Shown: positions 1-5,833 of the stretch, piece by piece
How positions within the stretch are numbered: position 1 is the first letter of the stretch
How the letters are laid out: every line of letters begins with the position of its first letter
Origin: Candidatus Brocadiaceae bacterium
Lineage (GTDB): Bacteria; Planctomycetota; Brocadiia; Brocadiales; Bathyanammoxibiaceae
Direction of reading: 5' to 3'
Length of the DNA: 7,884 bases
NCBI GenBank assembly: GCA_030018855.1
Contig: JASEHG010000093.1
Span: forward strand, 1-7,884
The notes under the pieces: model-generated
Told to the model about the DNA's origin: nothing
What the model saw: the letters and a program-made list of their open reading frames with translations, nothing else
The model's database searches: none
Made by a program: the position numbers and the translations under genes

Positions 1-24
1 AATGACTGAAGGGTTTTCAGAATC

Positions 25-1038
25 CTACAGAAGCCCCAGCGCCTCCTCAAACCCAAACATCACGTTCATGTTTTGCACTGCCTCCCCCGAGGCCCCTTTG
101 ATGAGGTTATCTATCGCCGAGAGGAGGATGACCCTCTCCCCTACCACATTCAGGGAGATGTCGCAGAAGTTGGTATTTGTAACCTCTTTTGTCCTGGGGA
201 ACTCCCCTGCCTCTTTTATACGGATGAATGGTTCTTCCGGGTAAAAGCTCTTTAAGGTCACCCTCAATGCCTCCTCTCCCGCACTCCCCTTGTGCCTGGC
301 GTATATGGTGGAGAGGATCCCACGGTCCATGGGGGCAAGGTGGGGCGTAAAGTATACCTTTACCCTCATCCCCACCCTGTCCGCAAGCACCTCTTCTATC
401 TCAGGGGTATGACGGTGAGTGCCAACACTGTAAGCCTCTATATTCTCGTTACACTCGCAATAATGGGAGGCCTCCGTTGCCTCCCGCCCCCTTCCCGATA
501 CCCCCGACTTGGAATCCACAATTATATCCGTAGGCTCCACTAGCCCTTTCTTTAATAAGGGGGCAAGGGGGAGGATGGTGGAGACAGGGTAACACCCGGG
601 GTTACTCACCAGGGAGGCCCCTATTATCTCTTTACGATACAACTCAGGCAGGCCGTATACCGCCCTCTTAAGACCCTCCGGGTCAGTATGGGAGACCTTA
701 TACCATTTCTCATAGACAGTGGGGTCCTTAAAACGATAGTCTGCACTGAAGTCAATAACCCTCACTCCCCTCCGTAGATACCTGGGGACGTAGTTCATGG
801 AGACCTTTGGTGGGAGGGTGACGAAGAGGAGGTCCACCCCCTTAGGGACGTCCTCAGGTTCAAGCCCCGAGCAGGGCAACTCTATCAACCGCCTCAGGGA
901 GGGGAATATCTCGGATATCCTGGGAGAGCCTTCCCTCCTGACCCCCAGGTAACTAATCTCTACCCTTGGGTGCCTCAGGAGGAGCTTGATTAACTCAAGA
1001 CTGGTATAAGCCGTTGCCCCTGCTATGCCGACTTTCAT
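25..1038 (-). CDS. argC: N-acetyl-gamma-glutamyl-phosphate reductase (ArgC)
   Basis: ArgC makes N-acetylglutamate semialdehyde by NADPH-dependent reduction of N-acetylglutamyl phosphate, the third step of cytosolic arginine (ornithine) synthesis. The 337-residue product has the usual family length. It opens with a Rossmann dinucleotide-binding segment (GIAGATAYTS, residues 4-13). The nucleophile Cys149 lies in SNPGCYP (145-151), and the conserved GTHRHTPEI block (206-214) supplies the catalytic histidine. The SKSGVSGRGR stretch (176-185) is also typical. The ATG at 1036-1038 is preferred because MKVGIAGA is where the family begins. An upstream in-frame TTG at 1077 would add 13 residues that merely translate the low-complexity spacer. 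No strong Shine-Dalgarno is visible. The gene lies 63 nt downstream of the protease on the same strand and is probably co-transcribed with it. One oddity is that the third glycine of the usual GATGYTG motif is alanine (Ala10). The gene ends with TAG at 25-27, so it is complete. Confidence 0.96.
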   Translation of the reverse strand: MKVGIAGATAYTSLELIKLLLRHPRVEISYLGVRREGSPRISEIFPSLRRLIELPCSGLEPEDVPKGVDLLFVTLPPKVSMNYVPRYLRRGVRVIDFSADYRFKDPTVYEKWYKVSHTDPEGLKRAVYGLPELYRKEIIGASLVSNPGCYPVSTILPLAPLLKKGLVEPTDIIVDSKSGVSGRGREATEASHYCECNENIEAYSVGTHRHTPEIEEVLADRVGMRVKVYFTPHLAPMDRGILSTIYARHKGSAGEEALRVTLKSFYPEEPFIRIKEAGEFPRTKEVTNTNFCDISLNVVGERVILLSAIDNLIKGASGEAVQNMNVMFGFEEALGLL

Positions 1039-1040
1039 GA

Positions 1041-1092
1041 CGTGGTACAGAATACAGGATTCGGAATATAGAATCAAGAATACAGAATCCTG
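1041..1092. repeat. Low-complexity intergenic repeat with an 8-bp inverted repeat
   Basis: The spacer between the protease stop and the argC start consists almost entirely of variants of the words ACAGAATAC and GAATCC. CAGGATTC (1055-1062) and GAATCCTG (1085-1092) form a perfect 8-bp inverted repeat around a 22-nt spacer. No T-run follows on the minus strand, so it does not look like an intrinsic terminator. It resembles the other low-complexity elements in this window in style but not in sequence. Its function is unknown. Confidence 0.6.
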
Positions 1093-1101
1093 ACGACTGC
1101 C

Positions 1102-3966
1102 TTACCTTCCCGTAATCACGAATGCCTTCTCCGTGGAAAGTCCCTCGTCATCATAGGCCACTATCCTGACAAGGTTAGGGCCCCTGGTTATGGGGAGGCT
1201 GGTGGTGAAGGTATGCTCCGGCGTTGGTTCAGGGTTGTAACCGAAGAAGACCTTGCGTTCATTTGCCAGCACGTAGGCCCCTTCCAGGTGACGGTCGTCC
1301 CTTGCCGTAAAGGATAACTCTACGAATCCCTCCGCTGCCAGCAGGGCGGCATTTTGAAGGATTATGGAAGGCGGCAGGCCGGATACCTCCTCCACACCTC
1401 TTTCTTCCTGCCCCGTGCCAATGGGGGACTGGGTTTGTAGGGGTAACCTGGCAGATAACTGGGCACCCAGTAGGAGGTCCGTGATAAGCAGCCTTAGTGG
1501 TCTAGACGTGGTTGGGAGTGGATCCACACCAGGCGGCGTAAAGGTGAAGGCGAGTTTTACCTCCCTCTCTTCACCAGGTTTCAGTACACCAAGTTCTTGC
1601 CGCCCCTTCAGGACCGTCACTCCCGCCTCTTCGTCTCCTTTTAGTACCACCACATTCCGATGGGATACCCCATGACCTACGTTCTTCACCTTCAGCAAGA
1701 GTTCCGTCTCCTTTCCGGTCTTTTTTGCTGGTCCGCCTAAGGCGGAAACTGTCTGGAACCGGGGCAATTGGCAGGAGTAGGCAAATAAGGGAGTTGGGTG
1801 GGCCCAGATAGTAACCCAGTTCACAATATCTGCGGGGGGAAACCCATTATCCTCCGTGAACCTCAATACTATTTCATCATGCCTGTCCAGTGAATCATCA
1901 GGGACTTTTATTTTAAGGCTATGACTGACCTTTTTACCTGGTTCTACCTTTCCTATGGGGAACTCCAGTCCATTAAGGGCAGGATTTCCTGAGATGCCTT
2001 CTGCCAGGACCCTGAAAAGGGGGTATTCCCCACGATTTTCCACAGAGAGGGTGAGGGTGACGGTATCTCCTGCCTCTACCTCTTCTTTATCAATGGTTAG
2101 GCTGGCAACAGAGACAGGCATTCCCTCAGTCGCTCCCGTGGACCAGTCTATCTTCCTGGACTCCAGGGCCTTTACAATCCTACTATCCTCTTCGGCCTGG
2201 TACTCTTTTACTACCCCCAGAGAGGCCCCGTTACCGTCGGAAAGGACCGCTTTCAGGAGGTTCTTGGCCAGTTGTATCTGGAAGTCTTTTTGAAATCCAC
2301 TAATGGGGGCGGCCTTGCTACCCGAGGCGTACTCTACTGGCGGAGGTGGTCCTGCCGTCTCTTCCCTTTCCAGATAGCACAGGACGGTAGGGGTACGGTG
2401 TGTCGTGTCATCACCGTTGTTACCAGTCTGGGCATAACGGACCCTGCGGGCCAGGGTAGTCTTATCCCTGGACATGGGTCCGCCTGAGGCGGCCCCCCCC
2501 ACCTTTATTGGCACAAGGAGGATGTCCGGGGTAAGTCCCCTAAGGTTTATATATTCGCCCCTGGGGGTAAAATACTTGGCGGTGGTTAGTTTGAGGGTGT
2601 GCCTTCCATGGAGGCGGAAGACCTGCTGGATGCAGGCCTTGCCAAAGGTCTGCTCTCCCACGAGCAAGGCCCGCCCATTGTCCCTTAAGGTGGCTGACAA
2701 TATCTCTGCACCTGAGGCGCTCCCCCCGTCCATCAAGACCACGATGGGACATGCCTCCTCTACCCTCCCGGAGGGACGGGCGGTAACAAACTCGGGCAGT
2801 ACCTCGCCGGTTCGGGTCTTTATGGTGGTGATTCCGTCCGGGAGGAAAAGGTCTGCCACGTTTATTATCTCCTCCATCACCCCCCCACAATTATTTCTAA
2901 GGTCAAGCACCAGCCCCTTCAGTCCCCCGACCTCTTCCAGCCCTCTTATAGCCTTTACCATGGAATAAAAGGCCCCCTCCTGAAAGCCCTTTAGTTTTAT
3001 GTATCCCAGGCCATCATTGGAAGCGTCCCCGCTACTATCGGAAGTGGCCCTGCCACCTTCTAAGAGTGCCCACTCGGCAGGCTCTGGCTCTATACGCTCC
3101 GTCTTCAGGGTGAAGCTCAGTATCTGACCGCCTTCGTCGGGAGCAACCCTGCCGCTTTGATGGGAGTGGCCTTGCTTTTTGATGGGCGGGTTGGATACCG
3201 TCGGCCTCCATACCGAAAGGGTGATGCTGGTGCCCTGCGGGCCGCTCATACGGCCCAGGGCCTCAGTAAGACCCATATTCCTGGTGCTTTCTCCCTCTAT
3301 CTCTACTATCCTGTCCCCGAGCTGTAGACCTGCCTCGTGGGCAGGTGAGTCCCTGTGAAGGTACGTTACCGTTAGAAACCCTTCCTTAAATTCTACCTCC
3401 ATTCCCAATCCCATGAAACTTCCCGACCCCAGGTTCTTTATCCTCTCCAGGTCTTCTGGACGGTACAGCCTGGAGTAGGGGTCAAAACTATTCAGGATGC
3501 CATTTAGGGCTGCGTACTCCAGCTCGGGTGTACTCAACGGACAATTTCCCTTGTTGTTGGTGGTGCTACCACCAGATTCTACGAAGGTTAATATCTCTTT
3601 CAGTAGTTCCCGCAGTACCAGCCAGTTCTTTATTCCGACGGTGTCAAAGGTCTTAGTAGAGCCACCCAACTGGACCAGGACTTCTTTTTCGCGGACGTCT
3701 ATTTTCAGGTTGGGCACCATACCCTCTATACCCCTGAGGGTATCCCCCAGGACCTCCGTGGCTGTCAGATTATGGAAATCTATGTAGTAATCCTTTATAT
3801 GGGCAAAGACGGTGTTGGTCAGGCGGAACCGCAGTCCGCCCGAGGCGGATTCTTCCCTTGGCATCTCCCATGGCTGTCCCCCTGCAAAGGCCGGTATGGG
3901 TAGCAGGCAGTAGGCAGTAAGCAGTAAGCAGTAAGCAGTAGACACCAGGAAACCAGTCTTCTGCAT
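1102..3966 (-). CDS. Secreted S41-family C-terminal processing protease with PDZ and C-terminal Ig/CARDB-like modules
   Basis: This is a serine endoprotease of the CtpA/Prc family, expected to act outside the cytoplasmic membrane on exported proteins. From the ATG at 3966 it has 954 residues, much longer than typical CtpA (about 400-450). Residues 1-28 are a signal peptide ending AFA before GG. An N-terminal helical region leads to a PDZ domain at about 182-255, with its binding loop in GSFMGLGMEV (181-190). The S41 core runs from about 320 to 486. Ser418 in GGSASGAE, Lys443 in TFGKACIQQ and Gln447 form the predicted catalytic triad, and the 25-residue Ser-Lys spacing matches E. coli Prc and plant CtpA. 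After a poorly conserved linker (about 490-610) come beta-rich, Ig/CARDB-like segments at about 616-718, 724-830 and 864-954. From memory, similar long proteases occur in Myxococcota-type bacteria. A TTG at 4017 would extend the protein by 17 residues but would bury the signal peptide. Several DNA repeats interrupt its loops. The substrate is unknown. Confidence 0.9.
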   Translation of the reverse strand: MQKTGFLVSTAYCLLLTAYCLLPIPAFAGGQPWEMPREESASGGLRFRLTNTVFAHIKDYYIDFHNLTATEVLGDTLRGIEGMVPNLKIDVREKEVLVQLGGSTKTFDTVGIKNWLVLRELLKEILTFVESGGSTTNNKGNCPLSTPELEYAALNGILNSFDPYSRLYRPEDLERIKNLGSGSFMGLGMEVEFKEGFLTVTYLHRDSPAHEAGLQLGDRIVEIEGESTRNMGLTEALGRMSGPQGTSITLSVWRPTVSNPPIKKQGHSHQSGRVAPDEGGQILSFTLKTERIEPEPAEWALLEGGRATSDSSGDASNDGLGYIKLKGFQEGAFYSMVKAIRGLEEVGGLKGLVLDLRNNCGGVMEEIINVADLFLPDGITTIKTRTGEVLPEFVTARPSGRVEEACPIVVLMDGGSASGAEILSATLRDNGRALLVGEQTFGKACIQQVFRLHGRHTLKLTTAKYFTPRGEYINLRGLTPDILLVPIKVGGAASGGPMSRDKTTLARRVRYAQTGNNGDDTTHRTPTVLCYLEREETAGPPPPVEYASGSKAAPISGFQKDFQIQLAKNLLKAVLSDGNGASLGVVKEYQAEEDSRIVKALESRKIDWSTGATEGMPVSVASLTIDKEEVEAGDTVTLTLSVENRGEYPLFRVLAEGISGNPALNGLEFPIGKVEPGKKVSHSLKIKVPDDSLDRHDEIVLRFTEDNGFPPADIVNWVTIWAHPTPLFAYSCQLPRFQTVSALGGPAKKTGKETELLLKVKNVGHGVSHRNVVVLKGDEEAGVTVLKGRQELGVLKPGEEREVKLAFTFTPPGVDPLPTTSRPLRLLITDLLLGAQLSARLPLQTQSPIGTGQEERGVEEVSGLPPSIILQNAALLAAEGFVELSFTARDDRHLEGAYVLANERKVFFGYNPEPTPEHTFTTSLPITRGPNLVRIVAYDDEGLSTEKAFVITGR
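1732..1746. repeat. 15-nt palindrome TCCGCCT-A-AGGCGGA inside the protease gene
   Basis: This is a perfect 7-bp inverted repeat with a single central base. On the coding (minus) strand it reads Ser-Ala-Leu-Gly-Gly, residues 741-745 of the protease. It lies in a loop between the apparent strands of the second C-terminal beta-rich module. It belongs to the same family as the copies at 2478-2494, 3835-3849 and 5099-5112. Confidence 0.75.
2478..2494. repeat. Palindromic element, CCGCCT-G-AGGCGG core, inside the protease gene
   Basis: The core at 2480-2492 is a perfect 6-bp inverted repeat around one base. Read on the minus strand it gives Ala-Ala-Ser-Gly-Gly (residues 492-496), just after the S41 core, at the start of the non-conserved linker. 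Short inverted repeats (ACCCTG/CAGGGT at 2441-2457 and CCAGGG/CCCTGG at 2451-2471) lie next to it, so this linker may be built from several small elements. Confidence 0.65.
3019..3060. repeat. Tandem pair of 21-nt imperfect repeats in the PDZ-to-protease linker
   Basis: Two adjacent 21-nt units (3019-3039 and 3040-3060) share the pattern GGAAGYG..CCC.GC.AC..TC. They encode protease residues 303-316, a Gly/Ser/Asp-rich stretch (EGGRATSDSSGDAS) directly before the conserved LGYIKL strand of the S41 core, where CtpA proteins normally have only a short turn. The units resemble the pair at 3139-3183. Being 42 nt long, the pair preserves the reading frame. Confidence 0.65.
3139..3183. repeat. Second tandem pair of 22-23-nt imperfect repeats in the same linker
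   Basis: Units at 3139-3161 and 3162-3183 share GGGAG...CC.TGC...TT.GAT and resemble the pair at 3019-3060, with a joint consensus near GGRAGYRRCCCTGCYRC. They encode residues 262-276 of the protease, a His/Ser/Lys/Gln-rich stretch between the last PDZ strand (SITLSVWRP) and the beta strand that follows. The total length of 45 nt keeps the frame. The placement in a loop suggests insertions tolerated by the fold. Confidence 0.65.
3835..3849. repeat. 15-nt palindrome TCCGCC-CGA-GGCGGA near the protease N-terminus
   Basis: This is a 6-bp inverted repeat with a 3-nt centre. On the minus strand it reads Ser-Ala-Ser-Gly-Gly (residues 40-44), shortly after the predicted signal-peptide cleavage site and before the first conserved helix (LRFRLTNTVFAHI). 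It is in the same reading phase as the other coding copies. Confidence 0.7.
3907..3941. repeat. Five tandem heptamers (GCAGTAR) coding the signal peptide core
   Basis: Five consecutive 7-nt units (GCAGTAG, GCAGTAA three times, GCAGTAG) are followed by a degenerate continuation down to 3901. Read on the minus strand, three heptamers equal seven codons, so the repeat becomes a 7-residue protein periodicity (TAYCLLL then TAYCLLP). This makes up much of the hydrophobic core of the protease signal peptide. Gain or loss of one unit would shift the frame; three units would be neutral. The block is too short and lacks the spacers for a CRISPR array. Confidence 0.85.
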
Positions 3967-4018
3967 ATTGCCCGCCAGATTCAGTGTTGAGTTCTTGCCA
4001 AAGGCCACCATAGGCAAA

Positions 4019-4024
4019 ATTATA
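4019..4024 (-). promoter_or_regulatory. Possible -10 box for the protease-argC transcript
   Basis: On the minus strand this reads TATAAT, a perfect sigma70 -10 hexamer. No good -35 hexamer lies at standard spacing (TTTACA is present but only 14 nt upstream), so the call is weak. If it is used, transcription would begin near 4012, giving about 45 nt of leader before the ATG at 3966. That fits the start chosen for the protease and would exclude the TTG at 4017. Confidence 0.35.
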
Positions 4025-4052
4025 ACGGATTCTATCAGTGTAAAGCCAGAGG

Positions 4053-4092
4053 AACTTGTTCGGTTATTCCTTCGGCAGGTTCAGGACAAGTT
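4053..4092. repeat. CCTTCGG...TCAGGACA interspersed repeat within an inverted repeat
   Basis: CCTTCGGCAGGTTCAGGACAAG (4069-4090, about 22 nt) is related to the reverse complement of the element at 5806-5832; both share CCTTCGG and TCAGGACA. Here the copy is enclosed by AACTTGTTC (4053-4061) and GGACAAGTT (4084-4092), which can form a 9-bp stem with one G-T pair. A T-run follows on the plus strand, but no gene runs into it from the left in that direction, so a terminator role is unlikely. Confidence 0.6.
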
Positions 4093-4099
4093 TTTAGGA

Positions 4100-4128
4100 T
4101 GTAAGGGAGTAGAAATCCCCCCCTTACA
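4100..4128. promoter_or_regulatory. Inverted repeat TGTAAGGG-N13-CCCTTACA in the divergent intergenic region
   Basis: A perfect 8-bp inverted repeat has its arms at 4100-4107 and 4121-4128. It lies 23 nt upstream of the candidate -35 box of the rightward operon and between the two divergent transcription units. It could be a binding site for a dimeric regulator, or just a hairpin. No T-run follows on either strand, so it is not an intrinsic terminator. The regulator is unknown. Confidence 0.4.
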
Positions 4129-4150
4129 TAGTGTATATACAACACAGGAA

Positions 4151-4178
4151 TTGAAACTTACACAATTTCGGGTATACT
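4151..4178 (+). promoter_or_regulatory. Sigma70-like promoter for the TPR-fba-archease-rtcB operon
   Basis: TTGAAA (4151-4156) and TATACT (4173-4178) are separated by 16 nt, each one mismatch from the consensus hexamers. The predicted transcription start is near 4185, giving a leader of about 97 nt before the first ATG at 4282. This is the best promoter candidate seen in the window, and it faces the only rightward operon. Confidence 0.6.
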
Positions 4179-4244
4179 GGGCGCATTGGGAGGCTAAATT
4201 CGGTTATCGGCCCTCGGCTTCCAAGTTGCCGATGGCTGTCGGCC

Positions 4245-4275
4245 GAGTCCGCCTTAGGTAGAGAAGGCCGGACTC
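4245..4275 (+). promoter_or_regulatory. Leader hairpin just upstream of the TPR gene
   Basis: GAGTCCGCCTT (4245-4255) pairs with AAGGCCGGACTC (4264-4275), a stem of 11 bp with one bulged base and an 8-nt loop. The stem ends 6 nt before the ATG at 4282, and the only purine-rich Shine-Dalgarno-like stretch (AGAGAAGG, 4260-4267) lies in the loop and the 3' arm. The left arm contains a partial copy of the TCCGCCTNAGGCGGA element, and 4242-4258 is identical over 17 nt to 5093-5109 in the aldolase gene. Confidence 0.45.
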
Positions 4276-4281
4276 AGAATT

Positions 4282-4899
4282 ATGGATGACAGAATAAAGG
4301 CAGAGATAGAGAAGCTCCTGCAAGGGGCCCTGGAAAAGATAGAGGGGGCCTGCCAGAAGGCCAAACTGGAACTGGAGAGGCACGAGGAAAAGATATCCCT
4401 CTTCGGTCACCGTCTGAGGCAGGCAGAGTTCTATTACGAGAAAGGAGAGCACGAGAACGCCCTTAAGGCATACGAGATGGCCCTGGAACTCAACCCCAAT
4501 TCCCCCATTGCCTGGGACGGGAAAGGTATGACGTTGGGCAACCTCATGCGCCCACAGGAGGCCCTTCAGGCCCACGAACAGGCCCTAAGGCTAGACCCAG
4601 CGTTTGCCAGGGCATGGAACAACAAGGGAGTAGTCCTGGGTGAGCTAAAGCGCTACAAAGAGGCCCTCTCAGCCTACGTCCAGACAGTGAAACTTGACCC
4701 CGGTTTTGCCACCGCCTGGTATAACATTGCCATGACCTCCGCCGTGTTGGGGGATAAGGAGAAGATGGTGGAAGGCCTGAAGCAGGTGCTCAGACTTGAC
4801 GGCACAATGAAAGAGGCCATATTGGATGACTTTCAGACCTTTATTGACGAGGGAGAACTAGAGGCCCTCGTAAGCCAGGTGTCGCGTGGCACTGGTTAG
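4282..4899 (+). CDS. TPR-repeat protein of unknown function
   Basis: This is a 205-residue cytosolic protein without signal peptide or membrane segment. Residues 1-40 are charged and helical, probably a coiled coil. Four tetratricopeptide repeats follow at about 43-76, 77-110, 111-144 and 145-178. The first three end in the typical N/DP turn (ALELNPNSP, ALRLDPAFA, TVKLDPGFA), while the fourth is degenerate (QVLRLDGTMK). TPR proteins act as protein-binding scaffolds; no partner can be read from the sequence. It is the first gene of the rightward operon, behind a sigma70-like promoter and a leader hairpin. Its last 14 nt overlap the aldolase start, which suggests translational coupling. The ATG at 4282 lacks a strong Shine-Dalgarno. 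No catalytic domain is present, and I would not assign a role beyond scaffold or adaptor. Confidence 0.85.
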   Translation: MDDRIKAEIEKLLQGALEKIEGACQKAKLELERHEEKISLFGHRLRQAEFYYEKGEHENALKAYEMALELNPNSPIAWDGKGMTLGNLMRPQEALQAHEQALRLDPAFARAWNNKGVVLGELKRYKEALSAYVQTVKLDPGFATAWYNIAMTSAVLGDKEKMVEGLKQVLRLDGTMKEAILDDFQTFIDEGELEALVSQVSRGTG

Positions 4900-5815
4900 T
4901 CTGAAAGGACTGCTGGATAAGGCATCGTCAGGGGGCTATGCAGTACCAGCCTTCAACGTAAACAATCTGGAGACCGTCCAGGCGGCCTTTCAGGCGGCCC
5001 AACTGGAGCGCTCCCCGGTAATCCTGCAGGCCACAGAAAAGGCCGGAGAGTACGCCGGGTTTGACCTGCTATCTGCCATGGTGCATAAGGCCGCCGAGTC
5101 CGCCTTAGGCGAACCAGTACCTGTAGTCCTTCACCTGGACCATGGTGGTAGCGTGGAGGTGGTACTGAAGGCCATACGCAATGGTTTTACCTCCGTGATG
5201 ATTGATGGCAGTCACCTGGACTTTAATAAAAACATGGCGATTACCCGGAGGGTGGTAGAAGTGGCCCACCCGGTGGGGGTAAGTGTGGAGGCGGAACTAG
5301 GGAGACTCGGAGGGATTGAGGACGAGGTGGCAGGAGAGGTGCAACTGACAGACCCCGAGGCCGCAGGGCGTTTCGTAAAGGAAACGGGGGTAGATGCCCT
5401 GGCCGTGGCCATTGGCACAAGTCACGGGGCCTACAAATTCAGAGGTGAGCCCAGGTTGAGGACTGACCTGGTAAAGAGGATAAAGGATTTAGTAAATATC
5501 CCACTGGTCCTCCACGGGGCCTCCAGCGTGGAGAAGGAGATTGTGGATATGGCCGAGCTTTATGGTGCAAGATTAAAAGGGGCAAAGGGCATACCCCTGG
5601 AATCCATAAGGGAGGCCATAAAGAACGGCATAAACAAGATAAATATTGACACTGACTTGAGACTTGCATTTACGGCTTCCATAAGAAAGGTTTTGACGGA
5701 GAGCCCGGAGGAATTTGACCCAAGAAAGATACTTGGTCCTGCCAGGGAATTGATGGTCCAGACTATGAGGAATAAGATGAAGGTCTTTGGCTCATCTGGT
5801 AAGGCCCTGTCCTGA
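4886..5815 (+). CDS. fba: Class II fructose-1,6-bisphosphate aldolase
   Basis: This is a zinc-dependent aldolase interconverting fructose 1,6-bisphosphate with dihydroxyacetone phosphate and glyceraldehyde 3-phosphate in glycolysis and gluconeogenesis. The 309-residue length fits the class IIB group such as B. subtilis FbaA. Visible landmarks are AFNVNNLE (22-29), HLDHG (83-87) with catalytic Asp85 and zinc ligand His86, SVEAELG (133-139), and the later zinc ligands His180 (GTSHGAYK) and His210 (LVLHGASS). NKINIDTDLR (250-259) matches the phosphate-binding region, and the DPRKILGPAR tail is typical. The start is GTG at 4886, giving MALVSLKGLL; it overlaps the TPR gene by 14 nt. The related tagatose-bisphosphate aldolase cannot be fully excluded. 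A copy of the 15-nt palindrome encodes residues 72-75 (SALG) plus Glu76 just before the active-site strand. The TGA stop lies inside the interspersed repeat at 5806-5832. Confidence 0.94.
   Translation: MALVSLKGLLDKASSGGYAVPAFNVNNLETVQAAFQAAQLERSPVILQATEKAGEYAGFDLLSAMVHKAAESALGEPVPVVLHLDHGGSVEVVLKAIRNGFTSVMIDGSHLDFNKNMAITRRVVEVAHPVGVSVEAELGRLGGIEDEVAGEVQLTDPEAAGRFVKETGVDALAVAIGTSHGAYKFRGEPRLRTDLVKRIKDLVNIPLVLHGASSVEKEIVDMAELYGARLKGAKGIPLESIREAIKNGINKINIDTDLRLAFTASIRKVLTESPEEFDPRKILGPARELMVQTMRNKMKVFGSSGKALS
5093..5112. repeat. Copy of the TCCGCCTNAGGCGGA element inside the aldolase gene
   Basis: TCCGCCTTAGGCGA at 5099-5112 is the palindrome with its last arm slightly decayed. It reads Ser-Ala-Leu-Gly(-Glu), the same phase as the protease copies but on the opposite genomic strand. 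The flanking word GCCGAGTCCGCCTTAGG (5093-5109) is identical to 4242-4258 in the TPR leader. The encoded residues sit in the surface turn before VPVVLHLDHG. Confidence 0.65.
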
Positions 5816-5832
5816 GCCGAACCGAAGGGTCC
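5806..5832. repeat. Interspersed repeat spanning the aldolase stop and archease ribosome binding site
   Basis: This 27-nt element has the form CCTGTCCTGAGCCGA followed by ACCGAAGGGTCC and is related to the reverse complement of 4069-4090. The TGA within TCCTGAG is the aldolase stop (5813-5815), and GAAGGG (5824-5829) is the best Shine-Dalgarno candidate for archease, ending 4 nt before its ATG. From memory, similar GTCCTGAG...CGAAGGG elements are common in many environmental bacterial genomes; no family name is assigned here. Confidence 0.65.
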
Positions 5833-5833
5833 G

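Noticed and set aside
1039..1077. TTG start extending ArgC by 13 residues
   Set aside because: The added residues only translate the low-complexity spacer, and the ATG at 1038 begins exactly at the conserved Rossmann strand.
2474..2968. 164-codon open frame antisense to the protease
   Set aside because: It is opposite the conserved S41 catalytic core, has no recognisable domain, and is explained by the GC-rich codon bias of the real gene.
3907..3941. Short regular repeat that could suggest a CRISPR array
   Set aside because: Units are 7 nt, contiguous and without spacers, and they lie in the coding region of a signal peptide.
3967..4017. TTG start (or ATG at 4011) extending the protease by 15-17 residues
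   Set aside because: It would place a polar extension before a good signal peptide and overlaps the region where a TATAAT-driven transcript would begin.
4091..4128. Terminator around the TGTAAGGG/CCCTTACA hairpin
   Set aside because: No T-run follows on either strand, and no gene ends into this region.
4204..4575. 123-codon open frame antisense to the TPR gene
   Set aside because: The plus strand encodes clear TPR repeats; the antisense product has no family resemblance and no ribosome binding site.
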